Shown: positions 34,825 to 44,218 of the stretch, one piece after another
How positions within the stretch are numbered: the stretch's first letter is position 1
How the letters are laid out: the number at the start of each line of letters is the position of its first letter
Source: Spirochaetota bacterium
GTDB taxonomy: Bacteria > Spirochaetota > Spirochaetia > Treponematales > Rectinemataceae
DNA: 64,000 nucleotides
Assembly (NCBI GenBank): GCA_029265255.1
Contig: JAJUJQ010000011.1
Location: 1 to 64,000 of the forward strand
Direction of reading: 5' to 3'
The notes under the pieces: model-generated
The model's input: only the letters and a program-made list of their open reading frames with translations
What the model was told of the DNA's origin: nothing
Databases searched by the model: none
Made by a program: the position numbers and the translations under genes

Positions 34825-35637
34825 ATGAACCAGGACAGAGTCCGCCAGATTCTTGAAGCGATCGAGCCTCCACCAGCCCCATTCTCAATAGTTTTTTCAG
34901 GAAAGACAAATAAGAAAGTCAACGGCCTTTACAAACCAGCCACCTCAGAAATAGTGATTCACAATCGCAATTTTGATTCCGACAACCAACTGCTCTATAC
35001 CGCTATCCATGAGTATGCCCATCATGTGCTTTTCGTACGGCGGGGAGGTATTCAGATGCCTCGCCCTCATACTCAGGAATTCTGGTCTCTTTTTCACAGT
35101 CTGCTCGAGAAGGCTCAGACAATGGGCTATTATCGTAGCGTATTCGATTCCATTCCTGAATTCCAGCAACTGACGACCGAAATCAAAGAACGTTGCCTGG
35201 CAGCAAACGGCAGCCTTCTTTTGGAACTTGGCCGACTTCTTGTCCGCGCTGAGGAACTCTGTCAGATGTATCATGCGCGCTTTGAGGATTATGTCGAGCG
35301 GGTACTCGGGCTGCCGCGGAAGACAGTATCCACCGCAATTCAAGCGCGATCCCTCGATCTCGATCCATCACTAGGCTGGGATGGCCTTACACTTGTCGCT
35401 TCCTTAAAAGATCCAGACGCTCGACAGAAAGCCGCCGAAGCCCTTCATGCCGGAGCCACGCCGCTTTTGGCAAAACGAGCGGCGATTCCGGTCCAGGACC
35501 AATCCGAAGAACCGGTTGATCTATTGCTCGCCGAGCATCGGAAACTTGCGCGCAGCATCGAAACGATGACCGAGCGACTCCGCAAGATTGAAGAACGCCT
35601 TCGCGAGCTCGGTATAGAAGATCCTACAGGTTCATGA
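34825..35637 (+). CDS. uncharacterised protein with a SprT-like HExxH zinc-protease motif
   Basis: 270 residues. H62-E63-x-x-H66 (HEYAHH) and a downstream PHTQEFW (H82) match the spacing of SprT-like metallopeptidases (HExxH then H-x-x-x-F/W). The middle (about 150-175) has a helix-turn-helix-like segment (VERVLGLPRKTVSTAIQARS) and the C terminus (about 235-262) is a coiled coil. DNA-related proteolysis is a guess. Its last 14 nt overlap convergently with lysO. Confidence 0.6.
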   Translation: MNQDRVRQILEAIEPPPAPFSIVFSGKTNKKVNGLYKPATSEIVIHNRNFDSDNQLLYTAIHEYAHHVLFVRRGGIQMPRPHTQEFWSLFHSLLEKAQTMGYYRSVFDSIPEFQQLTTEIKERCLAANGSLLLELGRLLVRAEELCQMYHARFEDYVERVLGLPRKTVSTAIQARSLDLDPSLGWDGLTLVASLKDPDARQKAAEALHAGATPLLAKRAAIPVQDQSEEPVDLLLAEHRKLARSIETMTERLRKIEERLRELGIEDPTGS

Positions 35638-36583
35638 ACAAGGGCACAAGCAGCGGCACCAGCAGGGAAAGAAGCGCTCCCGACATGAAGCTGAGCGGTA
35701 CGGATTCTGGACCGAGCGACTGTTCAATCAGAGGAAGAGAGACATCCATCGCCGTGGCTCCAGCGACACTGATTGCCATCGAAGGCATGCGTGATTCCGC
35801 AAGTAGGGGAATGAGAATAAGGCCTATGCTTTCCCGCATCATGTTCGCAAGAAATGCGGAGGAACCGAGGACCGGATCACCCAAATTACTGATGAGAACC
35901 CCAGAAAGGCTGTACCACCCATAACCGCCGGCAAGCGCGAGCGCTCTTGGTACGCGCAGAGAAAACAGCGGCGCAAGCAGAAGTCCGCCCAGAAGGCTTC
36001 CTATCGCGGTCGCGACAGGAAGAAGCAGGAGCGCGGGCGATCTGAGAACCTGAGCAAGTGGAATGCGGGACTGTCTGAATTGTATCCCGATCAGGAAGAG
36101 CAGAAGATTTAAAGTCCATTCGGTGACAATACCCGGGTCAAACACAAGCCTGGGTACCATCATGCCGACGATAAAGCCCCCGGTGACAATCGCAAGCAGA
36201 AGGCCTGGCGCTTTCAAATGGGCAAGGCGCGAAGCCGCGTTCCCTCGAGGTTCATTATCCCGCAAGCCCGGAGTCATATGCGTTTTCCCTTTGTAGCCAT
36301 TGCCATCAAGCCCGGATGCAGGCCAAAGCCTGGCGAAGACAAAGACCGCGAAACAACTGCCTGCAATTGTCGTTGCTGCCGATCCGAGCCCCATAATGCC
36401 TATGGTGCCGATGGCGCGAACAAGTTCCCGACTGTTGCCGATTCTGAACCCCATACTAAAGAGCAACAACCAAAGCGCGATCCTGATGAAAGACTCCACT
36501 ATGCGCGGTCGCGGAGCCCAGCGAGATGTCGCCAGGAGAGCACCTGCCGCAAGAAATCCGAGGAGCACAAGAATTTGCGTCAT
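35624..36583 (-). CDS. lysO: lysine exporter LysO family (DUF340)
   Basis: 319 residues with about eight to ten hydrophobic segments and the DUF340 signature GGYGWYSLSGVLI (about 218-230), followed by the LGDPVLGSSAFLANMMRE segment. E. coli LysO exports lysine and its toxic analogues. The two DUF340 halves are joined by a longer polar linker (about 92-118). The ATG lies 7 nt after an extended -10 box and has no Shine-Dalgarno. Confidence 0.87.
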   Translation of the reverse strand: MTQILVLLGFLAAGALLATSRWAPRPRIVESFIRIALWLLLFSMGFRIGNSRELVRAIGTIGIMGLGSAATTIAGSCFAVFVFARLWPASGLDGNGYKGKTHMTPGLRDNEPRGNAASRLAHLKAPGLLLAIVTGGFIVGMMVPRLVFDPGIVTEWTLNLLLFLIGIQFRQSRIPLAQVLRSPALLLLPVATAIGSLLGGLLLAPLFSLRVPRALALAGGYGWYSLSGVLISNLGDPVLGSSAFLANMMRESIGLILIPLLAESRMPSMAISVAGATAMDVSLPLIEQSLGPESVPLSFMSGALLSLLVPLLVPLFMNL

Positions 36584-36590
36584 GGGTCGG

Positions 36591-36599
36591 ATAGTACCA
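36591..36599 (-). promoter_or_regulatory. extended -10 promoter for lysO, predicted leaderless
   Basis: TGG-TACTAT on the minus strand (extended -10 plus -10, 36591-36599) ends 7 nt before the lysO ATG; no good -35 is seen, as is common for extended -10 promoters. Confidence 0.4.
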
Positions 36600-36641
36600 A
36601 AAATCGCCTGGTATTGGTAGAATCTCCACTCAGGAGATTCA

Positions 36642-37487
36642 ATGCGTCAGTTTAACGCTGTCATTTCAATCAATGATCCGGTTGCCCCAGACTGGCGGCA
36701 TCTTGCCTTTGAATGGCCCTGCTACCGCGGAGATTGCTCTCATGAGAGCCCCAAGCCTGGACAATTTTTCACCCTACTCCCCTCGTTCATAGAAACCGGT
36801 GCCGGGGCGATTCTGCGCAGACCGTTGGCATTTGCGGGCATCACAACGCATGGCGCCATTACGCAAGCCCATGCCCTCTATGAAATTCGAGGCCCAATGA
36901 CCAGGGCTCTTTCCCGTATGGAACCAGGGATGCCTCTTGATGTCATCGGCCCCCTCGGCACAAGCTTTCCGCTGCCACAGCGAGGCTTCCATGCGATCAT
37001 AGCAGGCGGCGGTATAGGTACCGGCCCGGTCCTCTATCTCGCCGAACGCCTCGAAAGGGAAGGATTCGAGACGACTCTTATCCTGGGATTCAGAAGCAAA
37101 TCCCACATTCCGTTCGCACCCCCCCATGAAGCAAAAGGGCTCCCTGAATGGCGAACGCTGATTCAGAAAGCAATTATTTCCACCGATGATGGCTCTTTTG
37201 GAATACGCGGTACAGTCGCTGATGCCTTCACCAGCCTTCAGAAAAGCAGCAGCCTGACCAGATCGCATCTGTATGCCTGCGGCCCCGCACCCATGCTCGC
37301 CGCGCTTGGACGTATTGCTGACAAGGCTGAAATTCCTGCGCACTTTTCTGCCGAACAGTGGATGGCATGCGGTGTTGGGGCTTGTCATGGCTGCGTCATC
37401 CGCACAAAATCCGGGAGCTATGTGCGTGTTTGTACAGAGGGACCGGTGTTCGATGCCCACCTCATCGACTGGGAGGCAATACCGTGA
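36642..37487 (+). CDS. pyrK: dihydroorotate dehydrogenase B, electron-transfer subunit
   Basis: 281 residues: FAD/NAD-binding ferredoxin-reductase fold with RRPLAFAGI and GGGIGTGPVLYLAE, and a C-terminal [2Fe-2S] site with cysteines in MACGVGACHGCVI and VCTEG. PyrK passes electrons from PyrD to NAD+. CAGGAG lies 6 nt upstream. The stop overlaps the pyrD start. Confidence 0.93.
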   Translation: MRQFNAVISINDPVAPDWRHLAFEWPCYRGDCSHESPKPGQFFTLLPSFIETGAGAILRRPLAFAGITTHGAITQAHALYEIRGPMTRALSRMEPGMPLDVIGPLGTSFPLPQRGFHAIIAGGGIGTGPVLYLAERLEREGFETTLILGFRSKSHIPFAPPHEAKGLPEWRTLIQKAIISTDDGSFGIRGTVADAFTSLQKSSSLTRSHLYACGPAPMLAALGRIADKAEIPAHFSAEQWMACGVGACHGCVIRTKSGSYVRVCTEGPVFDAHLIDWEAIP

Positions 37488-38473
37488 TGACAGGTCATAC
37501 TAACAATCCTGCGAATTCCCTGTCCTGTTCCCAGACTGACGCGCTCGATTTGCGCGTTTCCATCGGCTCTCTGGTCATGCAGAATCCAGTAGGTGTCGCG
37601 TCGGGGACATTCGGCTATGGAGAGGAATATGAGGAGCTTGTTGAGATTGACCGGCTCGGGGCGCTCTATACCAAAGCTGTTACGCTTGAACCACGTGAAG
37701 GCAATCCTCCTCCCCGATTGGTCGAGACCCCAATGGGCCTTATCAATTCAATCGGCCTCGCCAACCCTGGCGTTGAGCGGTTTTTGCATGAGAAGCTTCC
37801 CCTGCTCAGAACGCGCCGCTGCGCGATCGTGGTAAATGTTGCCGGTAGCACGGAGGATGATTACCTGCGGGTCGTCGAACATATCGAGTCTTCGATAGGC
37901 GCTGCAATAGAGCCCGGCGTCGGCATCGATGCGTACGAAATCAACGTGTCCTGTCCTAACGTACATAAAGGCGGCATGTCATTTGGTACGGATCCTGTGT
38001 TGGTCGAACGTTTGACAAGCCAGCTCAGAAAAGCAACCAAGAGGCCTCTCATCGTCAAACTCAGCCCGAATGTGACGGATATATCGGTTATCGCACAGGC
38101 TGCGGAGGCGGGCGGCGCTGACGCTCTCTCCTGCATCAACACAGTCGTCGGCATGGTCATCGATACGGAGCGCATAAGGCCAGCTATCGCGCGAGGAACC
38201 GGCGGACTCTCAGGGCCTGCCATTCGACCGATCGGCGTCGCTGCAGTGTGGAAGGTAAGCCGCTCGGTCCATATTCCTGTAATCGGTCTCGGCGGCATTG
38301 CTACCGCCAATGACGCACTCCAATACCTCCTTGCCGGCGCAGTTGCGATACAGGTCGGAACCGCGTTGTTTCAAAACCCCTCAGCTCCGCTCGAAATTCT
38401 TGAAGGAATCGCCGCGTGGATGGGCCGCCATGGCGTGAAGCGGGTCAGCGACATACGTTTGATGATGCAATAG
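37487..38473 (+). CDS. pyrD: dihydroorotate dehydrogenase, class 1B catalytic subunit
   Basis: 328 residues. Oxidises dihydroorotate to orotate in pyrimidine synthesis with FMN. Class 1 hallmark: catalytic C156 in [13 protein letters not shown]; also [13 protein letters not shown] and [15 protein letters not shown] for FMN phosphate. The pair pyrK-pyrD marks the NAD-linked class 1B enzyme. The ATG overlaps the pyrK stop by 1 nt (TGATG); GTG at 37484, 7 nt after GGGAGG, is an equally placed alternative start. Confidence 0.94.
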   Translation: MTGHTNNPANSLSCSQTDALDLRVSIGSLVMQNPVGVASGTFGYGEEYEELVEIDRLGALYTKAVTLEPREGNPPPRLVETPMGLINSIGLANPGVERFLHEKLPLLRTRRCAIVVNVAGSTEDDYLRVVEHIESSIGAAIEPGVGIDAYEINVSCPNVHKGGMSFGTDPVLVERLTSQLRKATKRPLIVKLSPNVTDISVIAQAAEAGGADALSCINTVVGMVIDTERIRPAIARGTGGLSGPAIRPIGVAAVWKVSRSVHIPVIGLGGIATANDALQYLLAGAVAIQVGTALFQNPSAPLEILEGIAAWMGRHGVKRVSDIRLMMQ

Positions 38474-38500
38474 ATGCAATTCCGAACCAATATGCCCGAA

Positions 38501-38517
38501 TTAACCGATTCTTAATA
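38501..38517 (+). promoter_or_regulatory. Pho-box-like direct repeat upstream of pstB
   Basis: TTAACC and TTAATA hexamers 11 bp apart, the period expected for a PhoB/PhoP-type response regulator. Weak evidence, but the next genes encode a Pho two-component system. Confidence 0.3.
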
Positions 38518-38562
38518 ATTCGCTCACAATCGGTTTATTTCCATCAACTAGGGTGGACACAC

Positions 38563-39339
38563 ATGGACGAAAATTCCGGTTCCGGCTCCCCCTTCATTGT
38601 CGAGGCACGTGACCTTTCCATTACCTATGGTGATGGACATCAAGCGGTCAGACATTTCAGCCTGGGATTTCACGCACAGACTGTCACTGCCATCATCGGG
38701 CCATCAGGCTGTGGCAAAAGTACGGTGCTTCGCGCGATCAACAGAATGAACGAACTTATCCCGAATACCAGAACCGAAGGAGAAGTATGGTACAGGGGCA
38801 AAAACATCTATGATCCAGCCACGGATCCTGTTGAAATTCGACGGCACATCGGAATGGTATTCCAGAAGCCGAATCCTTTTCCAAAAAGCGTGTACCATAA
38901 TATCGCGTGGGCTCCGAAAATTCATGGCTACACAGGCGATCTCGACGAACTGGTTGAGACAAGCCTCCGCAAAGCCGCTCTTTGGGACGAAGTCAAGGAT
39001 AAGCTAAAGAAAAATGCGCTCGCTCTCTCGGGTGGCCAGCAGCAACGCCTCTGCATCGCGCGCGCCATTGCCCTTCAGCCCGATGTCATACTCATGGACG
39101 AGCCGACCAGCGCCCTTGATCCTATTGCCTCTTCTTATATTGAAGATTTGATTACCGAGCTCCAGAAAGACTATACTATCATCATCGTGACACACAACAT
39201 GCAGCAGGCCGGTCGCATTTCGGCATATACTGTATTCATGTTGATGGGAGAACTGGTCGAGGCAGGCCCGACGCGCCAGGTTTTCGTCTCACCGAAAGAT
39301 GAACGAACCGAGCGCTATCTGACAGGCAGGTTCGGATAA
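38563..39339 (+). CDS. pstB: phosphate ABC transporter ATPase
   Basis: 258 residues. Walker [10 protein letters not shown], the PstB-typical [10 protein letters not shown] and [23 protein letters not shown], and DEPTSALDP. Energises high-affinity phosphate import with PstSCA, none of which lies in the window. The start at 38563 follows AGGGTGG; an open frame further upstream has no similarity. First gene of pstB-phoU-phoB-phoR. Confidence 0.94.
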   Translation: MDENSGSGSPFIVEARDLSITYGDGHQAVRHFSLGFHAQTVTAIIGPSGCGKSTVLRAINRMNELIPNTRTEGEVWYRGKNIYDPATDPVEIRRHIGMVFQKPNPFPKSVYHNIAWAPKIHGYTGDLDELVETSLRKAALWDEVKDKLKKNALALSGGQQQRLCIARAIALQPDVILMDEPTSALDPIASSYIEDLITELQKDYTIIIVTHNMQQAGRISAYTVFMLMGELVEAGPTRQVFVSPKDERTERYLTGRFG

Positions 39340-39357
39340 CTCGCAAGGAGGATTTCT

Positions 39358-40014
39358 GTGTATCGTGAAGCATTCGACCAGATGATCGGTGAGCTGGACC
39401 GAAGGATCGTCGCAATGGGAGCATCAGTGCGTGAAGCCCTCCAGAAAGCGCTCATCGCTTTTCGCGACGGTGATCGGGATAGCGCCAAAGTAATAAAGAA
39501 AGCCGACACCTTGATTGACCTTCAGCAAACTGAAATCGAAGATCTTGTTGCAACCGCCATGGCTACTCAGCAGCCTGTAGCAAAAGACCTACGCCTTCTT
39601 CTCTGCGCTATCCATATGGCGGGTGAGTTGGAGCGAGCTGGAGACTATGCCGCACATCTCGCAAAAGCGACCAAGTTCTTTGTCGGGGCTCCCGCCTGGC
39701 GGCAAGCTGTCACCATAGAAGAGATGGCCCGCATCGATACGGATATGATCAGCAGTACCATTGAAGCCTTTTCGCTCCGTTCAGTGGAAAAGGCACGCCA
39801 GGCGGCGGAAATGGATGACCAGGTGGATCATTTGCACAAGAAATTGCTCAAAGAAATGGTCATCCTCATGGCTGAAAAACCCGAGGAAGCAGATCGCATT
39901 CTCAAATTCATTCAGGTATCCGGATATATGGAGCGGCTCGGCGACCACATGACCAATGCCTGCGAGTCTATCATCTATATGGCAGAAGGAGTTCACCCCG
40001 ACCTCAATCGTTAA
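39358..40014 (+). CDS. phoU: phosphate signalling complex protein PhoU
   Basis: 218 residues, all-helical, two PhoU repeats with the metal-binding E/DxxxD motifs (ELERAGDYAAHLA and MERLGDHMTNACE). It links PstB activity to the PhoR kinase. GTG start with AAGGAGG 6 nt upstream, 18 nt after pstB. Confidence 0.95.
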   Translation: MYREAFDQMIGELDRRIVAMGASVREALQKALIAFRDGDRDSAKVIKKADTLIDLQQTEIEDLVATAMATQQPVAKDLRLLLCAIHMAGELERAGDYAAHLAKATKFFVGAPAWRQAVTIEEMARIDTDMISSTIEAFSLRSVEKARQAAEMDDQVDHLHKKLLKEMVILMAEKPEEADRILKFIQVSGYMERLGDHMTNACESIIYMAEGVHPDLNR

Positions 40015-40037
40015 AACAACAGTTAAAGCGAGAAGGT

Positions 40038-40730
40038 ATGGAAACGGTACTGCTAGTTGAAGATGACAGAGATATCTCGGAACTCATTAGGACAAGCTTG
40101 GGCCGGGCAGGCTTTCGTGTTATCGTACAGCCCGATGCGGAACGAGCACTTGCATTCTTGAATGAAGGTTCCGTTTCCGCCATACTCCTTGATCTCATGT
40201 TGCCGGGTATGGACGGTTTTGCGTTTATCAGGAAGCTGAGGAAAAACCCTTTACTTGCATCTGTCCCTGTCATCATCACGTCTGCCCGGGATGATGATAC
40301 CGACATCGTCGCGGGACTCGAACTCGGCGCGGAAGACTATATCGTCAAACCTTTCGGCCTCAAGGTGCTCGAAGCGCGCCTTCGCGCTGTGCTAAGACGT
40401 CATGAACCAATTGTTTTCGAACCACTCCAGGCGCATCGTGTTCGGTGCGGCCCAATTACGCTCGATCATGAACGGCACGAAGTCTTTGTGGATGGGACGT
40501 TTGTGGATTTGTCAGCAACCGAGTTTGCAGTCCTTGAATTGCTCATCAGCTCCCCTGGGCGTGTGTTTTCTCGAGACCGCATCATCGCTGAAATTCGAGG
40601 CGGCGATATTGCGGTTACCGACCGTTCCATCGATGTCCACATCCTTTCCATACGTCGAAAGCTAGGTCCAGCGTCCAAGCATATTGAGACCGTACGAGGT
40701 GTCGGCTATCGATTCAGAGAAAATCCATGA
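40038..40730 (+). CDS. phoB: PhoB-type response regulator
   Basis: 230 residues: receiver domain (1-120) with acidic pocket ED, phospho-acceptor D52 (LLDLMLPG) and switch lysine in YIVKPFG; C-terminal OmpR/PhoB winged helix (about 130-228, ending TVRGVGYRF). Position after phoU and before a kinase supports a phosphate-starvation role. Its stop overlaps the kinase start by 4 nt. Confidence 0.9.
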   Translation: METVLLVEDDRDISELIRTSLGRAGFRVIVQPDAERALAFLNEGSVSAILLDLMLPGMDGFAFIRKLRKNPLLASVPVIITSARDDDTDIVAGLELGAEDYIVKPFGLKVLEARLRAVLRRHEPIVFEPLQAHRVRCGPITLDHERHEVFVDGTFVDLSATEFAVLELLISSPGRVFSRDRIIAEIRGGDIAVTDRSIDVHILSIRRKLGPASKHIETVRGVGYRFRENP

Positions 40731-41944
40731 GAAGAAGGTCTCTTTTTCAACAGCTGCGTGATGTGCTGTATCAAGCCTCTATGAAAAAAAGGAAGTCATC
40801 GCAAGCCCCCTCACCAGGCCGCAGGGAGGATCTTCTGGAGCAGCTTGACACGCAGCGCAGAGAACTGAGCGCTCTCGCCTCAATGTACGAAACATTGTGT
40901 GAATTCACCAGCGATGGGATACTGGTAATCCGTCAGCCGGCATATCTGGAGGCAGTCAATCACGCTGCAGTCCAGATGTTCGGGATATCTGAAATCCCAA
41001 CTCCTGCAGGAAAAGACGCCATACTCATGAGTACCGAAACGAGAACCGCGGATCCTTTTTTTATTCGTTCTCCGGGTATTCAGGAACTTTTTGAACGCGC
41101 GCGGCAGCGCGGCTCCTCCGAAAATACTGCTCTGCACCTGTTTCCAGGCAACGGAGAGAAAATTCTTTCGGTCCATGCGCGCAGGATCGGGTCTGGCGAA
41201 CCAGGCCGAGTTTTCATGGTGTTGCGCGATATCAGTACAGAATCCCAGACCGAAGCAGTCAAGCGCAGTTTCGTGGCCAATGTCTCCCATGAGTTGCGCA
41301 CTCCTATCCAGATCATTCATGGATACGCGGAGATGCTTGATTCGCTCGAGCTTGCGGACACTGAGCGATCATGGGTGCAAGTCATCCTGCGCCAGTCTGA
41401 ACGTATGGAAAACCTCGTTTCCGACCTTCTCATGCTCGCCCGCCTTGAGCAGAATCCTCATGCGTGGATACGAAAGAGCTGGTTCCGCGTACTTCCCGTT
41501 CTGGAAAATGCGGCGAAGACCCTCAACCTGCAGGTTGGCGATACATTTCAATGCACAATCGAATGCCCAGCGGACCTTGAAATCGAAGCGAACGCGAGTC
41601 TGGTGGAACAGGCGGTGTTCAACCTGCTTTCCAATGCGCTGCAGCATTCCAGATCGAAAAGTCCCGCGGAAATTCGAGCCTGGGTTGAAGACAGTTCTTT
41701 TTTTCTACAGGTACGTGATTATGGCATCGGCATTCCACCTGCAGATTTGCCACATATTTTTGAACGATTCTATCGTGTGGAAAAAGGATCAGCAAAGATT
41801 CTCACCGGTGCTGGCAGCGGACTGGGACTAGCCATCGTAAAGCATATCGCGATAGCGCATGGAGGCTCGGTCCGGGTAGAAAGCTGGGCTGGTGAGGGGT
41901 CTCTCTTCGAATTCCATATTCCAGCAGGCACACATGCTTTATAA
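40727..41944 (+). CDS. phoR: PhoR-type sensor histidine kinase without membrane segments
   Basis: 405 residues: a basic N terminus and coil (1-55), a PAS domain (about 55-170), HisKA with H188 (ANVSHELRTP) and HATPase (N box NLLSNALQH, G boxes DYGIGIP and GAGSGLGLAIVKH). No hydrophobic helix is seen, whereas E. coli PhoR is membrane-anchored; signalling could pass through cytosolic PhoU. Overlaps phoB by 4 nt (ATGA). Confidence 0.88.
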   Translation: MRRRSLFQQLRDVLYQASMKKRKSSQAPSPGRREDLLEQLDTQRRELSALASMYETLCEFTSDGILVIRQPAYLEAVNHAAVQMFGISEIPTPAGKDAILMSTETRTADPFFIRSPGIQELFERARQRGSSENTALHLFPGNGEKILSVHARRIGSGEPGRVFMVLRDISTESQTEAVKRSFVANVSHELRTPIQIIHGYAEMLDSLELADTERSWVQVILRQSERMENLVSDLLMLARLEQNPHAWIRKSWFRVLPVLENAAKTLNLQVGDTFQCTIECPADLEIEANASLVEQAVFNLLSNALQHSRSKSPAEIRAWVEDSSFFLQVRDYGIGIPPADLPHIFERFYRVEKGSAKILTGAGSGLGLAIVKHIAIAHGGSVRVESWAGEGSLFEFHIPAGTHAL

Positions 41945-41977
41945 TGGCACAACCGAGAGGCATGCTCAGCAACCGCC

Positions 41978-42526
41978 TTAGAGGTGAGCTTCCAGCAACC
42001 CTTGTTTCCTTAAATCTTCGAGCAACCCCCTCCTCAGCTCACCGAGCATGATGCGGACAGGTTCAGATGCCCAGTCTGGATAGGTCCATGGGAGAGGCCT
42101 GAATTCTTTTCTTTCATATATCAGCGTAAGTTCAGCATAGATGCCATTGGACAGCGGAATTCTGTGAGATCGATCCTTGGTTGTTGCGAGGCAAAACCGC
42201 GCTGTTCCCAGCATGCCGGGGTCGAGATTGACCCGTCTCCTTCCATCAACCGCCATCTCTCGCTCGATGGCGTTCGTCACTCTTTTTATGGTGGCGAGCT
42301 CTCCGGGATCAACCAGACGTTCGAAGGCAATATAGAAGCGTCTGATATCATTACCCATCTCGGGACAATAGTAGTCGGTCCAATGAAACGGCTCGGACGC
42401 CGACCGAAAGCATAGCGCGCCATAGCGCTCTACCAGACGAGCAACCGCACAGGCCTCGATCTGCGAATCGGAGGAGAGCACCCCCATTACCAGACGTTCC
42501 TTCAGAAATCCATGCTCCATTCCCAT
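41978..42526 (-). CDS. DUF4416 family protein
   Basis: 182 residues matching the DUF4416 pattern: an N-terminal LVMGVLSSD, FHWTDYYCPEMG, RVNLDPGMLG, TTKDRSHRIPL and YAELTLIYER followed by LPWTYPDW. The function is unknown; the family is found in spirochaetes, deltaproteobacteria and Aquificae-like groups. AAGG lies 10 nt before the ATG. Divergent from the peptide-binding protein. Confidence 0.8.
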   Translation of the reverse strand: MGMEHGFLKERLVMGVLSSDSQIEACAVARLVERYGALCFRSASEPFHWTDYYCPEMGNDIRRFYIAFERLVDPGELATIKRVTNAIEREMAVDGRRRVNLDPGMLGTARFCLATTKDRSHRIPLSNGIYAELTLIYERKEFRPLPWTYPDWASEPVRIMLGELRRGLLEDLRKQGLLEAHL

Positions 42527-42533
42527 TTTTTTA

Positions 42534-42562
42534 TTGCCTTCCTCGTTCTTTTATCGCATACT
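42534..42562 (+). promoter_or_regulatory. promoter for the oligopeptide-binding protein, predicted leaderless
   Basis: TTGCCT (42534-42539), 17-nt spacer, CATACT (42557-42562), exactly 7 nt before the ATG at 42570. No Shine-Dalgarno. Confidence 0.55.
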
Positions 42563-42569
42563 TGCAGAT

Positions 42570-44192
42570 ATGAACTCAAGACGGCGCTCTCTTCTCCTCT
42601 TCTTAGTTCTAATCGTTTCATTCTGCCTTCCAACCACCCTGTTCGGCACGGAGGAAGACGAATTTGTTACCGTATTTAACGCGCAGTTGCCCCAGCTCGA
42701 TCCTCAACGTGCCCTTTTTTCGAATGAAGCACAGATTCACACCGCACTCTATGAAGGTCTTTTCTCCTATGATCCACAGACCCTTGAGCCGGTAAAAGCA
42801 CTAGCCGAATCATGGAGCCGTTCGACCGATGGCACGATCTACCGATTCATCATCCGCCAGAATGCTCGCTGGTCGGATGGAACCTCGATTGTCGCAGCCG
42901 ATTTCGTTCGCTCCTGGTTGCGCATGCTGGATCTGAATGCCGAATATGCGACATTTTTTGATATTATCAAAGGCGCAAAAGCATATCGGGAGGGAACCGA
43001 TCGAAATCCTGCCCACGTTGGCATCCGTTCCCCTGAAGAACGCGTTCTTGAAGTACACCTCGTGAGGCCTGTCGCGTATTTTACTCGCCTTCTCTGCCAT
43101 CAGTCATTTTCGCCGGTGTATGGTTCGCTCATGAATGAAATGGATTGGCGAAGCAAGATCCCCTACCCGGTCAATGGACCCTATGTTCCCGTATCCATGA
43201 GCGAGACTGAACTGATTCTTGAAAAGAATCCATATTACTGGGACGCGGCGTCTGTCCATATTTCGCGTTTACGTATGTTCTTCTCGGACAATGATGAACA
43301 GGCCACATCCCTTTTCAATACAGGGCATGTACACTGGCTTGCGGGCCCGGGCAATTTCGACCAAATTCTAATCCAATCCGCTATTCAGGTATTCCCGATT
43401 TTCTCTACGCATTACTGGTTTTTCAATTGCCGTCAGAAACCATGGGACGACCAGAGAATCAGACGGGCGCTCGCACTCCTTCTACCTTGGGACACGCTGC
43501 GATCTACGGATCTCTACCGTTTGCCGGCAAAAACACTTGTCCTCCCCCTTCCAGGCTATTCCAAAACCAAGGGGATCGAGCGTTCGAATCGTGACGAAGC
43601 GATGGCGCTGCTCGCAGAAGCAGGCTATCCAAATGGCAAGGGTTTACCGCCCATTACCATTGCCTTCGCCGATTACGAGCGACCGAAATCGATTGCGGAA
43701 ATTATGAAGACTACCTGGCAAAAGGAATTGAATATCACTGTCAATCTCACACCGATGAAACCCGCGGTGTACTATGAGACAATTGGTTCGCGCGCACCGC
43801 GAGGAGACTTCACTCTCGCCCATGAAACGTGGATTGGCGATTTTGCTGATCCTGAAGCGTTTCTCCAAATGTGGACCACTGGCACGCCGCTCAATATCGC
43901 GGGATATCGCGACAGCGAATTCATGAACTACATGGAGCAGTCGTACAGCGCTTCAGACGAATCGAGGATGCTGCTTCTATCAAAGGCTGAAACGGTGCTG
44001 CTTCAGGGAGGCGCATGCCTTCCTATCTATCACAATTTCGCCTTCTCGGTCATCGATACCGATTACATAAACGGGTGGTACCAGAATGCGCTCGACATTC
44101 ATCCTTATAAATATCTTGAGTTTGGCAATCCCAGTATCAGTCCGAATGTGGCCGACATGCGCTCAACGCAGCAATCCGCATATTATCGCTAA
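42570..44192 (+). CDS. oligopeptide ABC transporter substrate-binding protein (OppA/SBP_bac_5)
   Basis: 540 residues. A signal peptide (about 1-26, LLLFLVLIVSFCLPTTLFG) leads into an SBP family 5 fold with PQLDPQRAL, YEGLFSYDPQTLEPVKALAESW and a late LAHETWIGDFADPEAFLQMW. There is no lipobox cysteine after the signal, so it is either soluble or anchored by its signal helix. The gene stands alone, without permease or ATPase genes. Start chosen by the leaderless promoter and the signal peptide. Confidence 0.88.
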   Translation: MNSRRRSLLLFLVLIVSFCLPTTLFGTEEDEFVTVFNAQLPQLDPQRALFSNEAQIHTALYEGLFSYDPQTLEPVKALAESWSRSTDGTIYRFIIRQNARWSDGTSIVAADFVRSWLRMLDLNAEYATFFDIIKGAKAYREGTDRNPAHVGIRSPEERVLEVHLVRPVAYFTRLLCHQSFSPVYGSLMNEMDWRSKIPYPVNGPYVPVSMSETELILEKNPYYWDAASVHISRLRMFFSDNDEQATSLFNTGHVHWLAGPGNFDQILIQSAIQVFPIFSTHYWFFNCRQKPWDDQRIRRALALLLPWDTLRSTDLYRLPAKTLVLPLPGYSKTKGIERSNRDEAMALLAEAGYPNGKGLPPITIAFADYERPKSIAEIMKTTWQKELNITVNLTPMKPAVYYETIGSRAPRGDFTLAHETWIGDFADPEAFLQMWTTGTPLNIAGYRDSEFMNYMEQSYSASDESRMLLLSKAETVLLQGGACLPIYHNFAFSVIDTDYINGWYQNALDIHPYKYLEFGNPSISPNVADMRSTQQSAYYR

Positions 44193-44218
44193 TATCGACA
44201 GGAAAGAGAGCCGCTTCC

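Noticed and set aside
36584..36641. Possible lysine riboswitch for lysO
   Set aside because: The space to the divergent pyrK start is under 60 nt, far too short for the lysine aptamer.
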